A DNA stretch of 64,000 nucleotides from Diadema setosum. Taxonomy: Eukaryota; Echinodermata; Echinoidea; Diadematoida; Diadematidae. This document shows positions 49,613-60,670 of the stretch, piece by piece. The stretch lies in assembly GCF_964275005.1 (NCBI RefSeq), contig NC_092702.1, positions 34,569,316 through 34,633,315 of the forward strand, read 5' to 3'. The position numbers and the translations under genes are program-made. The number at the start of each line of letters is the position of its first letter. Position 1 is the stretch's first letter. The notes below the pieces were generated by a model. It had not been told where the DNA came from, made no database searches, and worked only from the letters and a program-made list of their open reading frames with translations.

Positions 49613-50734
49613 TCCTACTCACTCTTAACCCTTATAGCAATTTCTCCGGTAGTGTAAAATTGATTGATGTTCTATATTTGATATCAATTTGAGAGTCGGT
49701 CTGCGTAGGACAGAGGAATGTTACGTAACAACACAGTGATCGATGATCTATGAGAGAGAAATGTATTTGACCAACATATTCCTAACGCAGACAGTATTTA
49801 CCGAGTCGAGGATGCCCGGCTAATCCAAAACTAATTGAGAATGCTAATGCACACGAAAATGTGATCATTCGGGAGCTATTGCAGTCTGAGACCATTTTCC
49901 AACCTAATAATATGTTTCGTTTAAAACCCCTCCAAGTGTCTACACATTATCTGTAGATGGAAAATAGCATCGAACAAACACCTTTCATTTATTTTAGTTT
50001 TTCTACATAATGTGAGATATTTTTGTTTATAATTGTGCAAAAAAAGGTTGGTTTGGGGGATTTTTGATTGAATTTTTGTTCACATGTGTTCGCACATCAC
50101 TTACCAATATCTTTTCAGTGGGCTAAAGCAGGTTTATTTAAAGATAATTCACGTCCACACAGATCATCATGTGATAAGTCGAGCATTGAAACTTCAGAGC
50201 GGTTTATTTAGTCGTAGGAGAATTAGATTTTCTTTCCTTGTGCTGATTTAGAGAGGTCTTGAGGTTTGAAAGAAAATATCAGTTTTGCTTTTATTTTGGG
50301 AAGTACTCGTCACTCATTGCTTCATCCATAATCATATACATCGTAGATGGATTCAATTATTCAGTCAACGTGAATTCAGAAATAAGTATAATGTGTATAT
50401 GATATATATGTTTATGCAAATATATAGTATATATATATATGTATATATATATATGTATATATATAACACATATATTATTTTATGGGTATATGTGTGCGTG
50501 TTTGTGTCAGTGGATATAAGAAACGAATGGCGAACTTGATGAATGACTTGATGAAAGATGCAAAATCTATTGGTTTTGTAACTACTGCTATCTTATGGTG
50601 GACACATTCATGGTGGTGGAAATTCTCTGTCTCATCATGTGTGTAAACAAAGGACACATCACTTACCAATGATTTCAATGAGCATAATCAGCTCGATATT
50701 TCAAAACATTCACTTATACGGGTATATACGTGTT

Positions 50735-50800
50735 TGTGTTTGTGTTTTTTTTTTGTGTGTGTGTTTGTTTGTGTGTGTTTGTGTGTGTTTGCGTATGTTT
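50735..50800. repeat. (GT)n / (GTTT)n microsatellite
   Basis: T and GT rich simple tract. Confidence 0.85.
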
Positions 50801-51727
50801 AGGTTGTGTCTGTGCGTCATGCACGAATAAAAAGACATCATTATACAACTCTCATACCAGACTCTGTAAACGTGAAAACATACATATCTATCAATAAAAA
50901 TTCCTGAATGAAGATTTTAAAATAATAACACATTTATCAATTTGTCGAAGCGATTGTGTACCGCTCTTACTTCAGTGTATATCATGACGTTCTGAATGAT
51001 CAAACGGTTTTTGGCCGCTTTTTTAACAATGACAATGAAGGTTTCGCCTTAGCATATCCTTTTGATACAATCCATTGTACGACGTTGCAGTGCAATAGAC
51101 CAGATCCTACTCATCGGCATTACGAGGATAAAAGGACCCTTAAAATAAAACCCTTTTCCAAGTGAGTTACGTAATGATGGTGAGCTCGACAGTACCCCAC
51201 ACCAAAATCCCACAATTTCACGATCAGCGGGCGGGGCCACTCGCTGGTGTCAAAGAACGGTTAGGTGACGCAGCAGTCACAAAATAAAAGGCAGTATCGA
51301 ACTGTTTTGTACTTGTCAACAATGACAAATAAACTTTCACTGGATTGATGTTGAAGTTATTAGACTTTCTTGTTCTCGGTTTTTTTTTTTTTTTTGTTCT
51401 TTTTTTTTTTTTGCATCGTGCCTGTGTAAAAGACGAGCAACTTTCGACTCTACATTTCCCTCGGCTTGTTTGTGACTCAGAGCAGGACAATCCTTTTCCT
51501 TCCTTCAAGGTCTAACTTCTAAGGTTTTGTTTCTCTATGGATACTCTTTAACAGACTTAGTGTTAATCTTGGTGACATCACCACAATCACATGACTTTAT
51601 CATTTTTAGAATGCCGACGAGCCCAATGTAGGAAGTTGCTCGGAATAACCATGGCAACAGAACACCACATTACTCTTGTTTGAGGGCTCGTTAATTATTT
51701 TTTTAGCGAATTTGCCACCGGCTCAAA

Positions 51728-52072
51728 GTGCAGTCTTCGCAGAACATCATACACCCATCAAAGGTCCAGCAGACGCCAGCGCTCGCTGTCAAGCCCTACA
51801 CCGTCAGTACGCCATCCTACGACATTAATAGGATCACCTGCTCCCCACGCTTGCCACTGAATGAGTGGCTTCGTTATATAATCCAGAGCGTTAAAGCTTG
51901 TCCGGAAGGTGCTGATTTCCGCCAGGTACTGCGACGCATAAATACATATCGTGGAGGACACTACCTCATCCCCAAACGTACCTGTGTACTGGTATGCTGC
52001 GTGACGTGTACGATTCCCCACACCAATCCAGGCTACTCTCGCGACGTATGAGGGCCCGCTTCTCGTTTCCAT
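51728..52072. other. unrecognised GC-richer block open on both strands
   Basis: About 340 bases are free of stops for 107 codons on the plus strand (no ATG in that frame) and for 104 codons on the minus strand from an ATG at 52072. Composition is more GC-rich than the surroundings. No motif known to me appears in either translation. It could be an exon, an old mobile-element fragment or chance. Confidence 0.2.
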
Positions 52073-54727
52073 CAGGTCGAATTGTGCTCGTCCGTATTAC
52101 TACCAGAGACAACGAAATATTCATTGATCTTCATTACGAACCTCGCGTGATTGCTATGTAGAATTGGGCTTTCCGTGAATTGTATCCGGTGTTTCTTCTA
52201 AGCGGGAAAACTGACGAACAGTCTGCAAAAAGTCGCAAATATAAACTGATCATAGGAAACAGGGATATATCAAGGCGATATATGGAGTGAAAGGGCTGAA
52301 ACCCTTTAAAATCACTACGTATTGGTCGGTTACCACCCTGACACCCACTGGACTTGTAATGGATGCCTTACGGCCTATAACCAGCCTTAATTCAAAACTC
52401 CTGTTCAACATCGCTGATCTCAGATTAGAAACACGACAAAATGACAGTTCTTTGCACTCAGAACTCATTGGAAGTATTTTGGTAAGTATACACCTTTCCA
52501 ACTTGACTAAATGATGTACAGCAATGCACGTTTAAGTCATGACAATGATTTAACCAATACAAATCTTACTCGTCCCATAATCATAAATGATATGAGAAAA
52601 AGAATGTAATCACATTGTATTTCAAAGGAAGATGTCTCATGCTCCTTGTGTTCAACTGAATATCCAGGACGCTTCCATTCAAACGCCTAGTACCCCATTA
52701 AAATGGCGTCAACATGAAATCTAACGTATAATGCTTGATGTCTTTCCTACAGAAAATGACGGAGAAGAGAATAAGATCATTCAACCTATTCTGTACACAA
52801 TAGTTTGGTCAACCCTCTTTCCAACTTCGATGCATTCATATATAGCCCGTGTAGTGTTACTTGCCTCATCTACTGGCAGAATTTCTGAAACATTATCGAT
52901 CCAATCATTGGTTTTCAGTGAATCTACATAGCACTTCCCTTCGTATAGGGCCTACTTGCAAAGGTTAAGCTTGCTCGTATTGTAGTCTGTGACAGTCCGA
53001 TGCATTCGGGTGTGTCCTCCTCCCCCCCCCCCCCTTTTCCTTTCTTTTGCTCCAGCCTATTTGTCATATTTTGTAGCCAAAGTAAACAGCCTTTGAGAGA
53101 CGTATAGTCTTTCAGATCGACTTAAAACTTTGCTTCAGTGAGATCATCCTTCGAGCAACTTTTTTTTGGGGGGGGGGGCATGATCACTTGGGAAAGTGCT
53201 TTATCACTCTGAAGAGGAAGCAAGTGGAAGAGTCATGTGCTCTATAAAGGAAAGAAGGGTTAGATCATGTTAGGTCAACAGGAAACATGGACGCCTGGAA
53301 ATGTAAGGAAGTGAGACGGAGATTGTTTTGACTGTTCGGATGGAATAACATGGGATAAAGATAGGCAAGGTGAGAAGCCAACATGTGAATGTATAATGGG
53401 GTGAGGGTAGAGGAGGGTACATCGTGTTCTGGCCTGCCATGTCGCTTCAATCGTATAGTTACACAGCCTGATTCGCAAGAAGAGAATTGACACTGTATGA
53501 CGGTACTTCCAAACTGTTTTCATGCCCAAACCCGGAAGTGTATACAAGTTAGCTCATACCACATCACCTCCGATGGATGTGGGGACATTTTGCATGACGT
53601 CTCCTCAAGGTGTCAAGTCGGAGTAAATGTCAGATCTTCTACTCTTCTTTTTTTTTTAATAAATATAGATACATCAATAGTGAACAAAAGCGCCATCATA
53701 AAGGAATGAATTATTAAATCTTTGTGAAAAACACTGTTAAAACCTTAAGGAATAGATTTGTTGGAATCGCTTCCCATCGACTTCAATACCGTTATGAATC
53801 TAATAACTTCTATCAATAATTACGCGTTACTCTGTGATAAACTTTGCCATTTTTCCCCTGGCAAAAAAAAACAGCTGTAGAATATCTTGTTTATTAAGAG
53901 TCATACAATTAGATAATATGATGTTGAATTCAATTACACTGCACCAGGCACATGCTAATTACCATGACCTAAAACATAATGATTATGATATCAAACGGCG
54001 ACAATAACAACAGTGCTCTTGAACTTGCTTCTAATACTAGTAGTAAAAAAAAAAAAAACAGCTTTAGCATGATTCCGTGAAGAAGAACAAAAAAGGAAAG
54101 AAAGAAAAAACAAATATGACAGCATAAACATCATACAAATTATTATTGATATACCACATATCTCCCTGCCCCCCCCCCCCGAATTTCCAAAGACATTACA
54201 CATGCATCGTGATTACTAATACCTCCTCTCTCCACTATATACAGTCATGGAGACCCCGTATACTCTTGCTTTGCACTCAGAGCATGATAATAGTTAATTT
54301 ATTCACGAGTGCAGACAGGTACAAATAGGTTTTATGGTATTGTAAATGATTATGTCTGTCACACTGTCATAGTCGTAAAGAGGGGAGAGATTTGCTCCAT
54401 GTGTCGGAATTTTTTGGTAATGTGCCATTTTCATAATGTACTGTTCAGTTTGTTTTCGCACAATATAAACAAAGGTGAATCACGCTGGTGCGTCATTATT
54501 CACTTTAGGTAGTCTCAATAGACTGATAGAATGTGAAATGCCAAGAACAGATATAATGTACACTGTTATAATTGGGATTTGCATCTGAAATTTACATGAT
54601 TAATTCATCAGACAGTGTTACACACGCCATATAGGTATAAATGTATAGGGCCTATACATGTACTTAGATAATATACACATTATGTGTTTATATCTAATGA
54701 TTCATTATGTTTATTTTCTCTTCATTT

Positions 54728-54748
54728 GAACTCTAGCCTTGCTTTCAG
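54728..54748 (+). other. 3' splice site before GPCR gene 1
   Basis: A T/C-rich tract followed by two candidate acceptors, CTCTAG and GCTTTCAG (ending 54748), 77-90 bases before the chosen ATG. It implies a 5'UTR exon further upstream. The second GPCR shows the same arrangement. Confidence 0.5.
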
Positions 54749-54824
54749 AACGAAACGGGCCGCTGATTCGCTTCTATGTCATCATGAATGAATGAATGAA
54801 TGAGTGACGAGCAGAAATCCATGG

Positions 54825-55973
54825 ATGTGGACTGAGACGATGATTTCTAATGATGGCGTCATGGAGGTGGGAAATCGGACAGAAAACATAACAGACGGCG
54901 TCACATTTGATTTCTACCCCCACTCCGTTATCATCAGTACGGTGTACATCAGTATCATTTTCGTTGGTATCCTTGGTAACGCCCTAGTGATAGTGGGTGT
55001 GTTCGTCACGCCCAAACTGCGCACACCTACCAACGTCCTTATCGTAAATCTGGCCATCGCCGATCTTTTGACATGCCTGGCGCTTCCGTTCCAGACGATT
55101 GGCGTCCTCAGTCCTCCCAACGAATTCCCGCTGCCGCTTTTCGTCTGCAGCATTATAGGCGGTGTCATCTACGTGACGTTTACTTGCAGCGCCGTCAATT
55201 TGTTGTTGATCGCGATCATCCGATATTACGTCATAACGCGCTCCCTCCGGAGCTCGCATGGACTCAACACACGCAAAATACAGGCGGTTTTTGCTGTCTT
55301 AGCCTGGATCTTAGCCGTTGTGTATGTGATGGTTCCAATACATGTTTTCCATCTCACGGAATTTTCCTATTATCCTGGATACAGGCAGTGCTTCACAAGT
55401 CTGACAGACACGATTGATATTTATCACAATTATCTAGCCGTGTTGCTAGGCATTCATTTGCTAATCATCATGTGCTGTTACACAAGGATCGTAATTTTTG
55501 TCAAACAGCATCAGAAACGTTTCCGTGTTGTCTTCGGTAGTTCGTGCGACGTGCAAGGAAAGCGGTACCGAGATGAAATCCGGCGTCTGAGTAAGCGCGA
55601 AGTTCGCGTTACGAAAAATCTTTTCACGGTTGTGCTCGCGTTTGTCGTCTGCGCACTACCCACCATTGTGTCCTTTCTCTTGCCAGGCGTGCTCGTCGCT
55701 GGATTGTACACGACGGCCATTTTGTATTGCAACAATTGCATCAACCCAATCCTGTACGCCTTTAAGCACCCTGTCTTCAAGAAGGCATTCATGAGGTTCA
55801 TTAAGCGATTGTTACCTGCGCCGACGAAAAGCGAGAAAAACACACCATGTGCAGCAACGGGTGTGCTAGCTTACTCTGTACAGACAGCGTGTGCCAGCGC
55901 TCTAAATGTCAGCTATTTGGGGACTATAGATGTAACAAAAACCATAAGTCTGGAAGCTTTGGATCTCCTTTAA
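54825..55973 (+). CDS. rhodopsin-class orphan GPCR 1
   Basis: Single coding exon, 382 residues from the first in-frame ATG (54825) after a TGA at 54801. An ATG at 54821 is out of frame and stops after four codons. Seven membrane segments are visible. Class A landmarks (from this ATG) are N52 (TM1), D80 in LAIADLL (TM2), C108 and C189 (extracellular disulfide), W161 (TM4), and NPILY at 307-311 (TM7). Two N-glycosylation sites (NRT, NIT) lie in the short N-terminus. It departs from the family at the TM3 end, where IRY replaces DRY, and in TM6, where CALP replaces CWxP; TM5 lacks the usual proline. A long basic third loop ends in REVRVTKNLF. General look and TM7 resemble melatonin-receptor/GPR84/moody-like orphan receptors; ligand unknown. 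Acts at the plasma membrane. Paralogue of the gene at 60628, on the same strand. Confidence 0.93.
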   Translation: MWTETMISNDGVMEVGNRTENITDGVTFDFYPHSVIISTVYISIIFVGILGNALVIVGVFVTPKLRTPTNVLIVNLAIADLLTCLALPFQTIGVLSPPNEFPLPLFVCSIIGGVIYVTFTCSAVNLLLIAIIRYYVITRSLRSSHGLNTRKIQAVFAVLAWILAVVYVMVPIHVFHLTEFSYYPGYRQCFTSLTDTIDIYHNYLAVLLGIHLLIIMCCYTRIVIFVKQHQKRFRVVFGSSCDVQGKRYRDEIRRLSKREVRVTKNLFTVVLAFVVCALPTIVSFLLPGVLVAGLYTTAILYCNNCINPILYAFKHPVFKKAFMRFIKRLLPAPTKSEKNTPCAATGVLAYSVQTACASALNVSYLGTIDVTKTISLEALDLL

Positions 55974-56430
55974 TATTTGTGTACGAGTAACACCTTCAAG
56001 TGTTAAACATATTCACATTACTATGATATCATATTATCTCGAAGTGACCTGGTTATACAACTAGTGAAACGCAAGTTTCTACATTCTGAGATTAAGTGTG
56101 GCAACATGCTTTTTTTCGGTCACATTGCACTAGGAAACTAGATTAGGCCCATGTGCAGCTGTTGCTTTAAGGATTTGCTATTCTTATTAAGTAAACGGAA
56201 CAGCTCTGGTCTGAGCTAAATCAGACAAGTATCGACAGAGTCGAAGCCATGATTGTGAATGCCGATTTGACATCATATCCTGTTCTAGGGACGGGACTGT
56301 AAACAAACTTCCTGTCGAAACAACTCAAAATAATTTTGCTTTTGTAAAACTCCTCGTGATAATATTAATTCATATTATTTTTATGTGAGAAAAAAAAATC
56401 ATTAATTTGTGTAAAGATGTAAGTTCATCA

Positions 56431-56436
56431 AATAAA
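56431..56436 (+). terminator. candidate poly(A) signal of GPCR gene 1
   Basis: AATAAA 458 bases past the TAA. Another AATAAA lies near 56607. Confidence 0.4.
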
Positions 56437-57126
56437 AAAACAAACAAACAAACATTCTCTTGCACATGCATTGGCAATTAACATGGAGAAGGTTGGTGAC
56501 TCTTTAAAGATCCTTAAAATCCGGTTTCCATGAATGTGTATACAAAGTGAAATCCACAGTGCAAAAGGAGGTCGCAGTTGATGCATTGATACTTCATGTG
56601 TTCATAATAAATGATATTGACATAAAAGTTTGTCTTAAGTTAGAATCATTTGGTTCTTTTTAGTTGTGACTTCACCGATTTGTGATTTGAATACCTCTGC
56701 CTTCATTTCAAGATACTGTAAGTCTGTGTTCTTTCCCAACATACTTTATGATAACCATTCTTCAGGAGGCATAAAGTGAGAATCAGAATGTAATTTTTTT
56801 TTCTAACAGCTAAGCAGTTTGTTCAATAGTGGACTAAATTAATTCAGCCACTGCTTGGTGTTAATCAGTTATGAATATTATGAATGTCACACATCATGAT
56901 GTATTACGAATTATTTCATGAACATGAATCTAATTCATTACAAGATGATCTCGGTAGGTAGCAAACACAAGAGGTTAATATTGGTTTCGTATCAAACATT
57001 CAACGGCAGATAAATTAGAAAGTTTGACACTTTGACATCGATCTCGTAATGAAGGAATGATGGACTGAGGACTATACCTTCATTTGCTTTGGACAAAATA
57101 AAACTCGTGTTCTCATCAGTCATATC

Positions 57127-57746
57127 TTAGAGAGGAAATTCCCCCTCTCGAAATAAATAAACTTTAAACGAAAGAGAAAAAAAATCCCTACAGAACGTTG
57201 CAAAAATGACAAAAATCGGATAACAAATAAGGAAGATATGACATTTTGAAATTTCACGTTGTTTTTTTTTTCGGACAACATTTTCTTGAACAGTCCTTAT
57301 GAATGTTCAAATGAGCGAGTTTGTGACGTCATGCTTTTACAATTTTTCATGTATGTTATTTATGGAAATTCGGAAAACTTGTTATTTCTAGCTAACAAAG
57401 GTAAAAACATAATGTCATACCAAAATATATCATAGTTAACATTACTTTTGTTATCTATTTTGGGTGGTTTTAAGGCAAGTTTTATACTTAAACAGCTGAA
57501 ATATGAGATTTTTGTAATTTCTGTATATGAAATGAATAAGAAATTGTAATGGCATGACATCATCAATTTGCTGATTTGAATATTCATAACGACTGATCTT
57601 GAGGTGTTTTCTGAAAAATTTTGATATTTCAGAATGTCATAACTTTCTTATTTCTTATCCGAGTTTGATTTTTTGTACTGTTTTGTGAGATTTTGTTTTC
57701 TTTTTCTTATGAAATTTACAAAATTCTGCGTTGATTTCTTCTTTAA
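57127..57746. repeat. ~620-bp foldback element with TTAA-like ends
   Basis: The left arm (for example AAAATCGGATAACAAATAAGG and GTCCTTATGAATGTTCAAAT) matches the reverse complement of the right arm (AAACTCGGATAAGAAATAAG and GTCGTTATGAATATTCAAAT) over about 250 bases with moderate divergence. The right edge is CTTTAA and the left CTTAGA, so a TTAA target with one change is possible. The apparent ORF at 57360-57587 lies inside and is not real. Confidence 0.75.
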
Positions 57747-57958
57747 GGCTAGATAATCTGTTTCAGTACCTATTGGGTCGTTGGCAACCCGCAAGATCAC
57801 ACCATATAAGGTTATCCAGATGGTCTACTGTGACACTATATATAAATCATTAACTGACGAGTCTTATAGGTCTGTTCAGTTTGATACGTATAGATACTCA
57901 ATTTCCCTGAGAGACTTCAAGAGCAAGCTATTCAATTCACCTGTTCTGGTAAAATGTG

Positions 57959-58130
57959 TATCAAAATACAGACGCACATGGAAGTACAGTTTGTATTCCA
58001 GTAGCTGATGCTACAATGTGATGCTACAATGTGCATGTCGCGTATAACCGTTAAACACTGTATCAAAATACAGACGTATTATGGAAGTACAGTTTGTATT
58101 CCAGTAGCTGATGCTACAATGTGCATGTCG
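57959..58130 (+). repeat. tandem duplication, unit about 100 bp
   Basis: The block running from TATCAAAATACAGACG through TGGAAGTACAGTTTGTATTC to GCTACAATGTGCATGTCG occurs at about 57959-58040 and again at about 58061-58130. A small extra repeat (GTGATGCTACAAT) lies inside the first unit. Near identity implies a recent event. Confidence 0.85.
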
Positions 58131-58744
58131 GGTATGTCTTGACTTAGACAGGCCCTCTGGTTGTCAAAACAATGTTGTGATGAAAGTATATGCAAATTTA
58201 ACGAATGTTTGAAACAACCATGCTGTTTGTTATCTGTGATATGTTTTAATAAACTGTATTTTCCTTTATAAAAGGACAAAATTGATCTCAAGAGAACGCT
58301 TTATTGAGTGCTTATCTTGTAAATTTGTGAAGCTCCCTTTGTCGAACTAAGACCTTGAGGAAATTCTCATAGATGTTAGATGTATGTGGAACTTCTGTGT
58401 TCATTGATATCAGTTTGTGTATAAAAGACTTTATAATATGAAAGCAATCACATTCAAAATGGCTGTTGTCTAGAGTATTTGACTGAAAAGGGTACATCAA
58501 TTAGTATGATCTCGCTATCATAGAGAAAAACTGGAGAATAAGAGCTTGCAGTGTGCCACTAATGATATAAATGACACGAGTTCAAACACATATACATGAT
58601 ACACAATATGTAGTTGACAGAGAGAGACAGTCTGAGAGAAATCCGGATGAAAATTGCTCGGAAAAAAAAAAAAACCCGACTCGCAGAGTCCGTTGTCAAC
58701 GGACATAAACCAAGGGAAGTGAGGAACAGCAGTGTTGTGAACTA

Positions 58745-58870
58745 ATTGGGATCAACGTGGCATAGTGGATAAGATTCTTGACTTTCAATCGGAGGACCCG
58801 AATTCGAATCCCATCCAGTGCTTACGTGCTTGGGCAAGATGTTTCTACCCACCTTTTTACCCACATTAAG
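58745..58870 (+). mobile_element. tRNA-derived SINE fragment
   Basis: A tRNA-like head contains a pol III A box (TGGCATAGTGG, 58758-58768) and a B box (ATTCGAATCCC, 58802-58812) at normal spacing, with TTC in the anticodon-loop position (58783-58785). The anticodon stem pairs imperfectly and there is no proper acceptor stem. The sequence then continues into a non-tRNA body (CTTGGGCAAGATGTTTCTAC). This is a SINE rather than a working tRNA gene. Confidence 0.7.
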
Positions 58871-58894
58871 AATAAAGGACTCTCGACTCAGGTG

Positions 58895-59278
58895 TTAAAG
58901 GGATAGTACAGGATTGGTTGAGATGGGGCTTCCGGTTTCCAATTTTTTTTTTTTTTTGTGAGATAATGAGAAACCTCCATGGAAATATGAAAGAGCATAT
59001 AATTCTCAGAGGAATTCAAAATTTATCTGATGAAAAATAGTTTTGAAATGACCGAGATATCCAAAACAAAGCAATTCCGGTGGAACCCACTTTTTATTAG
59101 GATCGCTTTGTTTTACTTTGTTTGGAAATCTAAACCATTTCAAAACCGATTTTCATCAAATAAACTTGAATTCGTCTTAGAATTGTATGCTACTGAATAT
59201 TTCATAAGTTTTATTTAAGTATCTTGCAAAAAGTTAAAGGCTGAATCGTCGTCTCAACGAATACTACCATCCCTTTAA
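58895..59278. repeat. palindromic TTAA MITE family A, copy 3
   Basis: Starts TTAAAGGGATAGTACAGGAT and ends CCATCCCTTTAA, with the family's internal GAGATATCCAAAA and its inverse partner. It is more diverged than the 4600 and 8945 copies, and lies directly after the SINE. Confidence 0.75.
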
Positions 59279-59396
59279 CATGTTTAATAATGAGTATTAC
59301 ATGCCGATGGCAGCGCTATAGGGTAATAACAATGGCAGGGGCCTCTGGTAGATCAGTGGCAACACTGAAGACACTACCATGGATAAAGAAGACGTA

Positions 59397-59401
59397 TTGT
59401 A

Positions 59402-59445
<44 letters not shown>

Positions 59446-59455
59446 CATTATTATT
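59397..59455. repeat. (TTA)n microsatellite
   Basis: About 18 units. The poly-Tyr frame across it is an artefact. Confidence 0.95.
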
Positions 59456-59570
59456 TTCATCATTATCATTAATTATTCAATTTCTTCTTTAAATGCTTCA
59501 GAATGTACGTGTACATTCTTGACTGACTTAGTCGATGCTACTGTGCCATTTAGTCCTACATCTATACTAA

Positions 59571-59770
59571 TGCATAAAGGTTGCTCTTAAGATTGATCTT
59601 ACGATTGATGTAATTCGAAAAAAGTTAAGCTAAATCTGCTATCAAACACAAACTTTAAATTAAGCGTATCTTTACAACACGTACTTTCGATCAACATTGA
59701 TCTTAGGCTCGATTCACCAAGTTACGCTTGATACATTGAGGGTAAGATCAATCGTGACTCTTTATGAAGC
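59571..59770. repeat. degenerate inverted-repeat element
   Basis: Left CATAAAGGTTGC, then GATTGATCTTACGATTGAT, is mirrored on the right by GGTAAGATCAATCGTGACTC and TTTATGAAGC. Probably an old MITE; ends unclear. Confidence 0.4.
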
Positions 59771-60072
59771 AGATCCCCGAGGTCCTCACGAATTGTCCCT
59801 GTGACAAACGCTGAATAGGTAGCTGCATGCACCTGATGCACTGTGGTGTACAATAACAGAGTACACGAAAAAAGATATCACATATCTAATAAATGTGATT
59901 TAAGTGGTGATGGGCTGACCGTTCACAATTATAAACATGTATAAGTTCCTTGATGTCGGAGGAAGGCTCTGTAATAACTTTGCACTGTTGTGGGAAAATA
60001 ACTCATTACAGATGTGTTTAAGTTTGTTTTTGAAGAGGATGTGGAAAAGTTTTAATTCAGATAATAACATCG

Positions 60073-60438
60073 TTAAAGTGATGGCATAGTATTGGTGGAG
60101 ATGAGGATTGGGCTTTTAACTGTTTGTGAGATACCAAGAAATCACTTACGAAATAGTATATAGAGAGGATACCATTCTAAGAGGAATTCAAAGATGATTT
60201 GATGAAGATTGGTTTTGGAATGGCTGAGACATCCAAAAACAAAGTAAAACAAAGCGATCGTATTAAAAGGTGGGTCCCACCTTTTGTTAGGATCACTCTA
60301 TTTTGGATATCTCAGTCATTTCAAAACCAGTGGTCACCAAACAAACGCTGAATTCTTCTCAAAATTTCTCATTATCTCACAAAAAAAAAGTCAGAAACCT
60401 GAAGTTAGATCTCAACCAAAACTATACAATCCCTTTAA
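60073..60438. repeat. palindromic TTAA MITE family A, copy 4
   Basis: TTAAAGTGATGGCATAGTAT to ACTATACAATCCCTTTAA, with GGCTGAGACATCCAAAAAC opposed to TTTTGGATATCTCAGTC. The most diverged copy. It ends about 80 bases before the acceptor of GPCR gene 2. Confidence 0.75.
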
Positions 60439-60496
60439 ATTACAAAAGTCACGATTATTTTATTTTGTAAATCGTAATCGTGTGCTGTTGTCTATC

Positions 60497-60518
60497 TTTT
60501 TGTCTCCATCTGTTACAG
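60497..60518 (+). other. 3' splice site before GPCR gene 2
   Basis: TTTTGTCTCCATCTGTTACAG is a good pyrimidine tract and AG, 109 bases before the chosen ATG. It predicts an upstream 5'UTR exon. Confidence 0.55.
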
Positions 60519-60532
60519 GCCGGACCAGCTTC

Positions 60533-60670
60533 CATGAGCAAGCTCATTTCAAAGGATCTACATTCCTTGCCGATGATTCGAGAAAAGGGAGTCACAATTA
60601 TGATAATCAGCTTTGGACTACGTAACAATGGATGTATTCTCGGTAGATCAACAGGTACTGTCTGCTCTTA
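60533..60670 (+). other. upstream ORF overlapping the GPCR gene 2 start
   Basis: An ATG at 60533 opens 45 codons that run past the receptor ATG in another frame and stop at 60668-60670. If transcribed it would reduce initiation at the receptor ATG. It lies within the predicted last leader exon. Confidence 0.4.

Larger units (their letters stand above)
36790..54727. other. 18-kb stretch without a recognised gene
   Basis: Contains two foldback elements (42458-42988 and 48720-49612), many microsatellites and several unsupported ORFs of 100-141 codons (for example 38530-38955 and 45246-45647 minus). None of these carries a family motif, and several lack an ATG or splice context. The block 51728-52072 is open on both strands and is listed separately. 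Confidence 0.5.
56440..60518. other. spacer between the two GPCR genes, filled with repeats
   Basis: No gene recognised. From left to right it holds a 620-bp foldback element, a 100-bp tandem duplication, a tRNA-type SINE, a family-A MITE, a TTA microsatellite, an inverted-repeat element and a second family-A MITE. Only 56440-57126 and parts of 58140-58740 are not assigned to a repeat. Confidence 0.6.

Noticed and set aside
58750-58822. tRNA-Glu-like sequence
   Set aside because: A and B boxes are present, but the acceptor stem is missing and the anticodon stem is mispaired; called a SINE instead.
60284-60625. 113-codon ORF before GPCR 2
   Set aside because: Its first half lies in the family-A MITE and the rest crosses the predicted splice acceptor.
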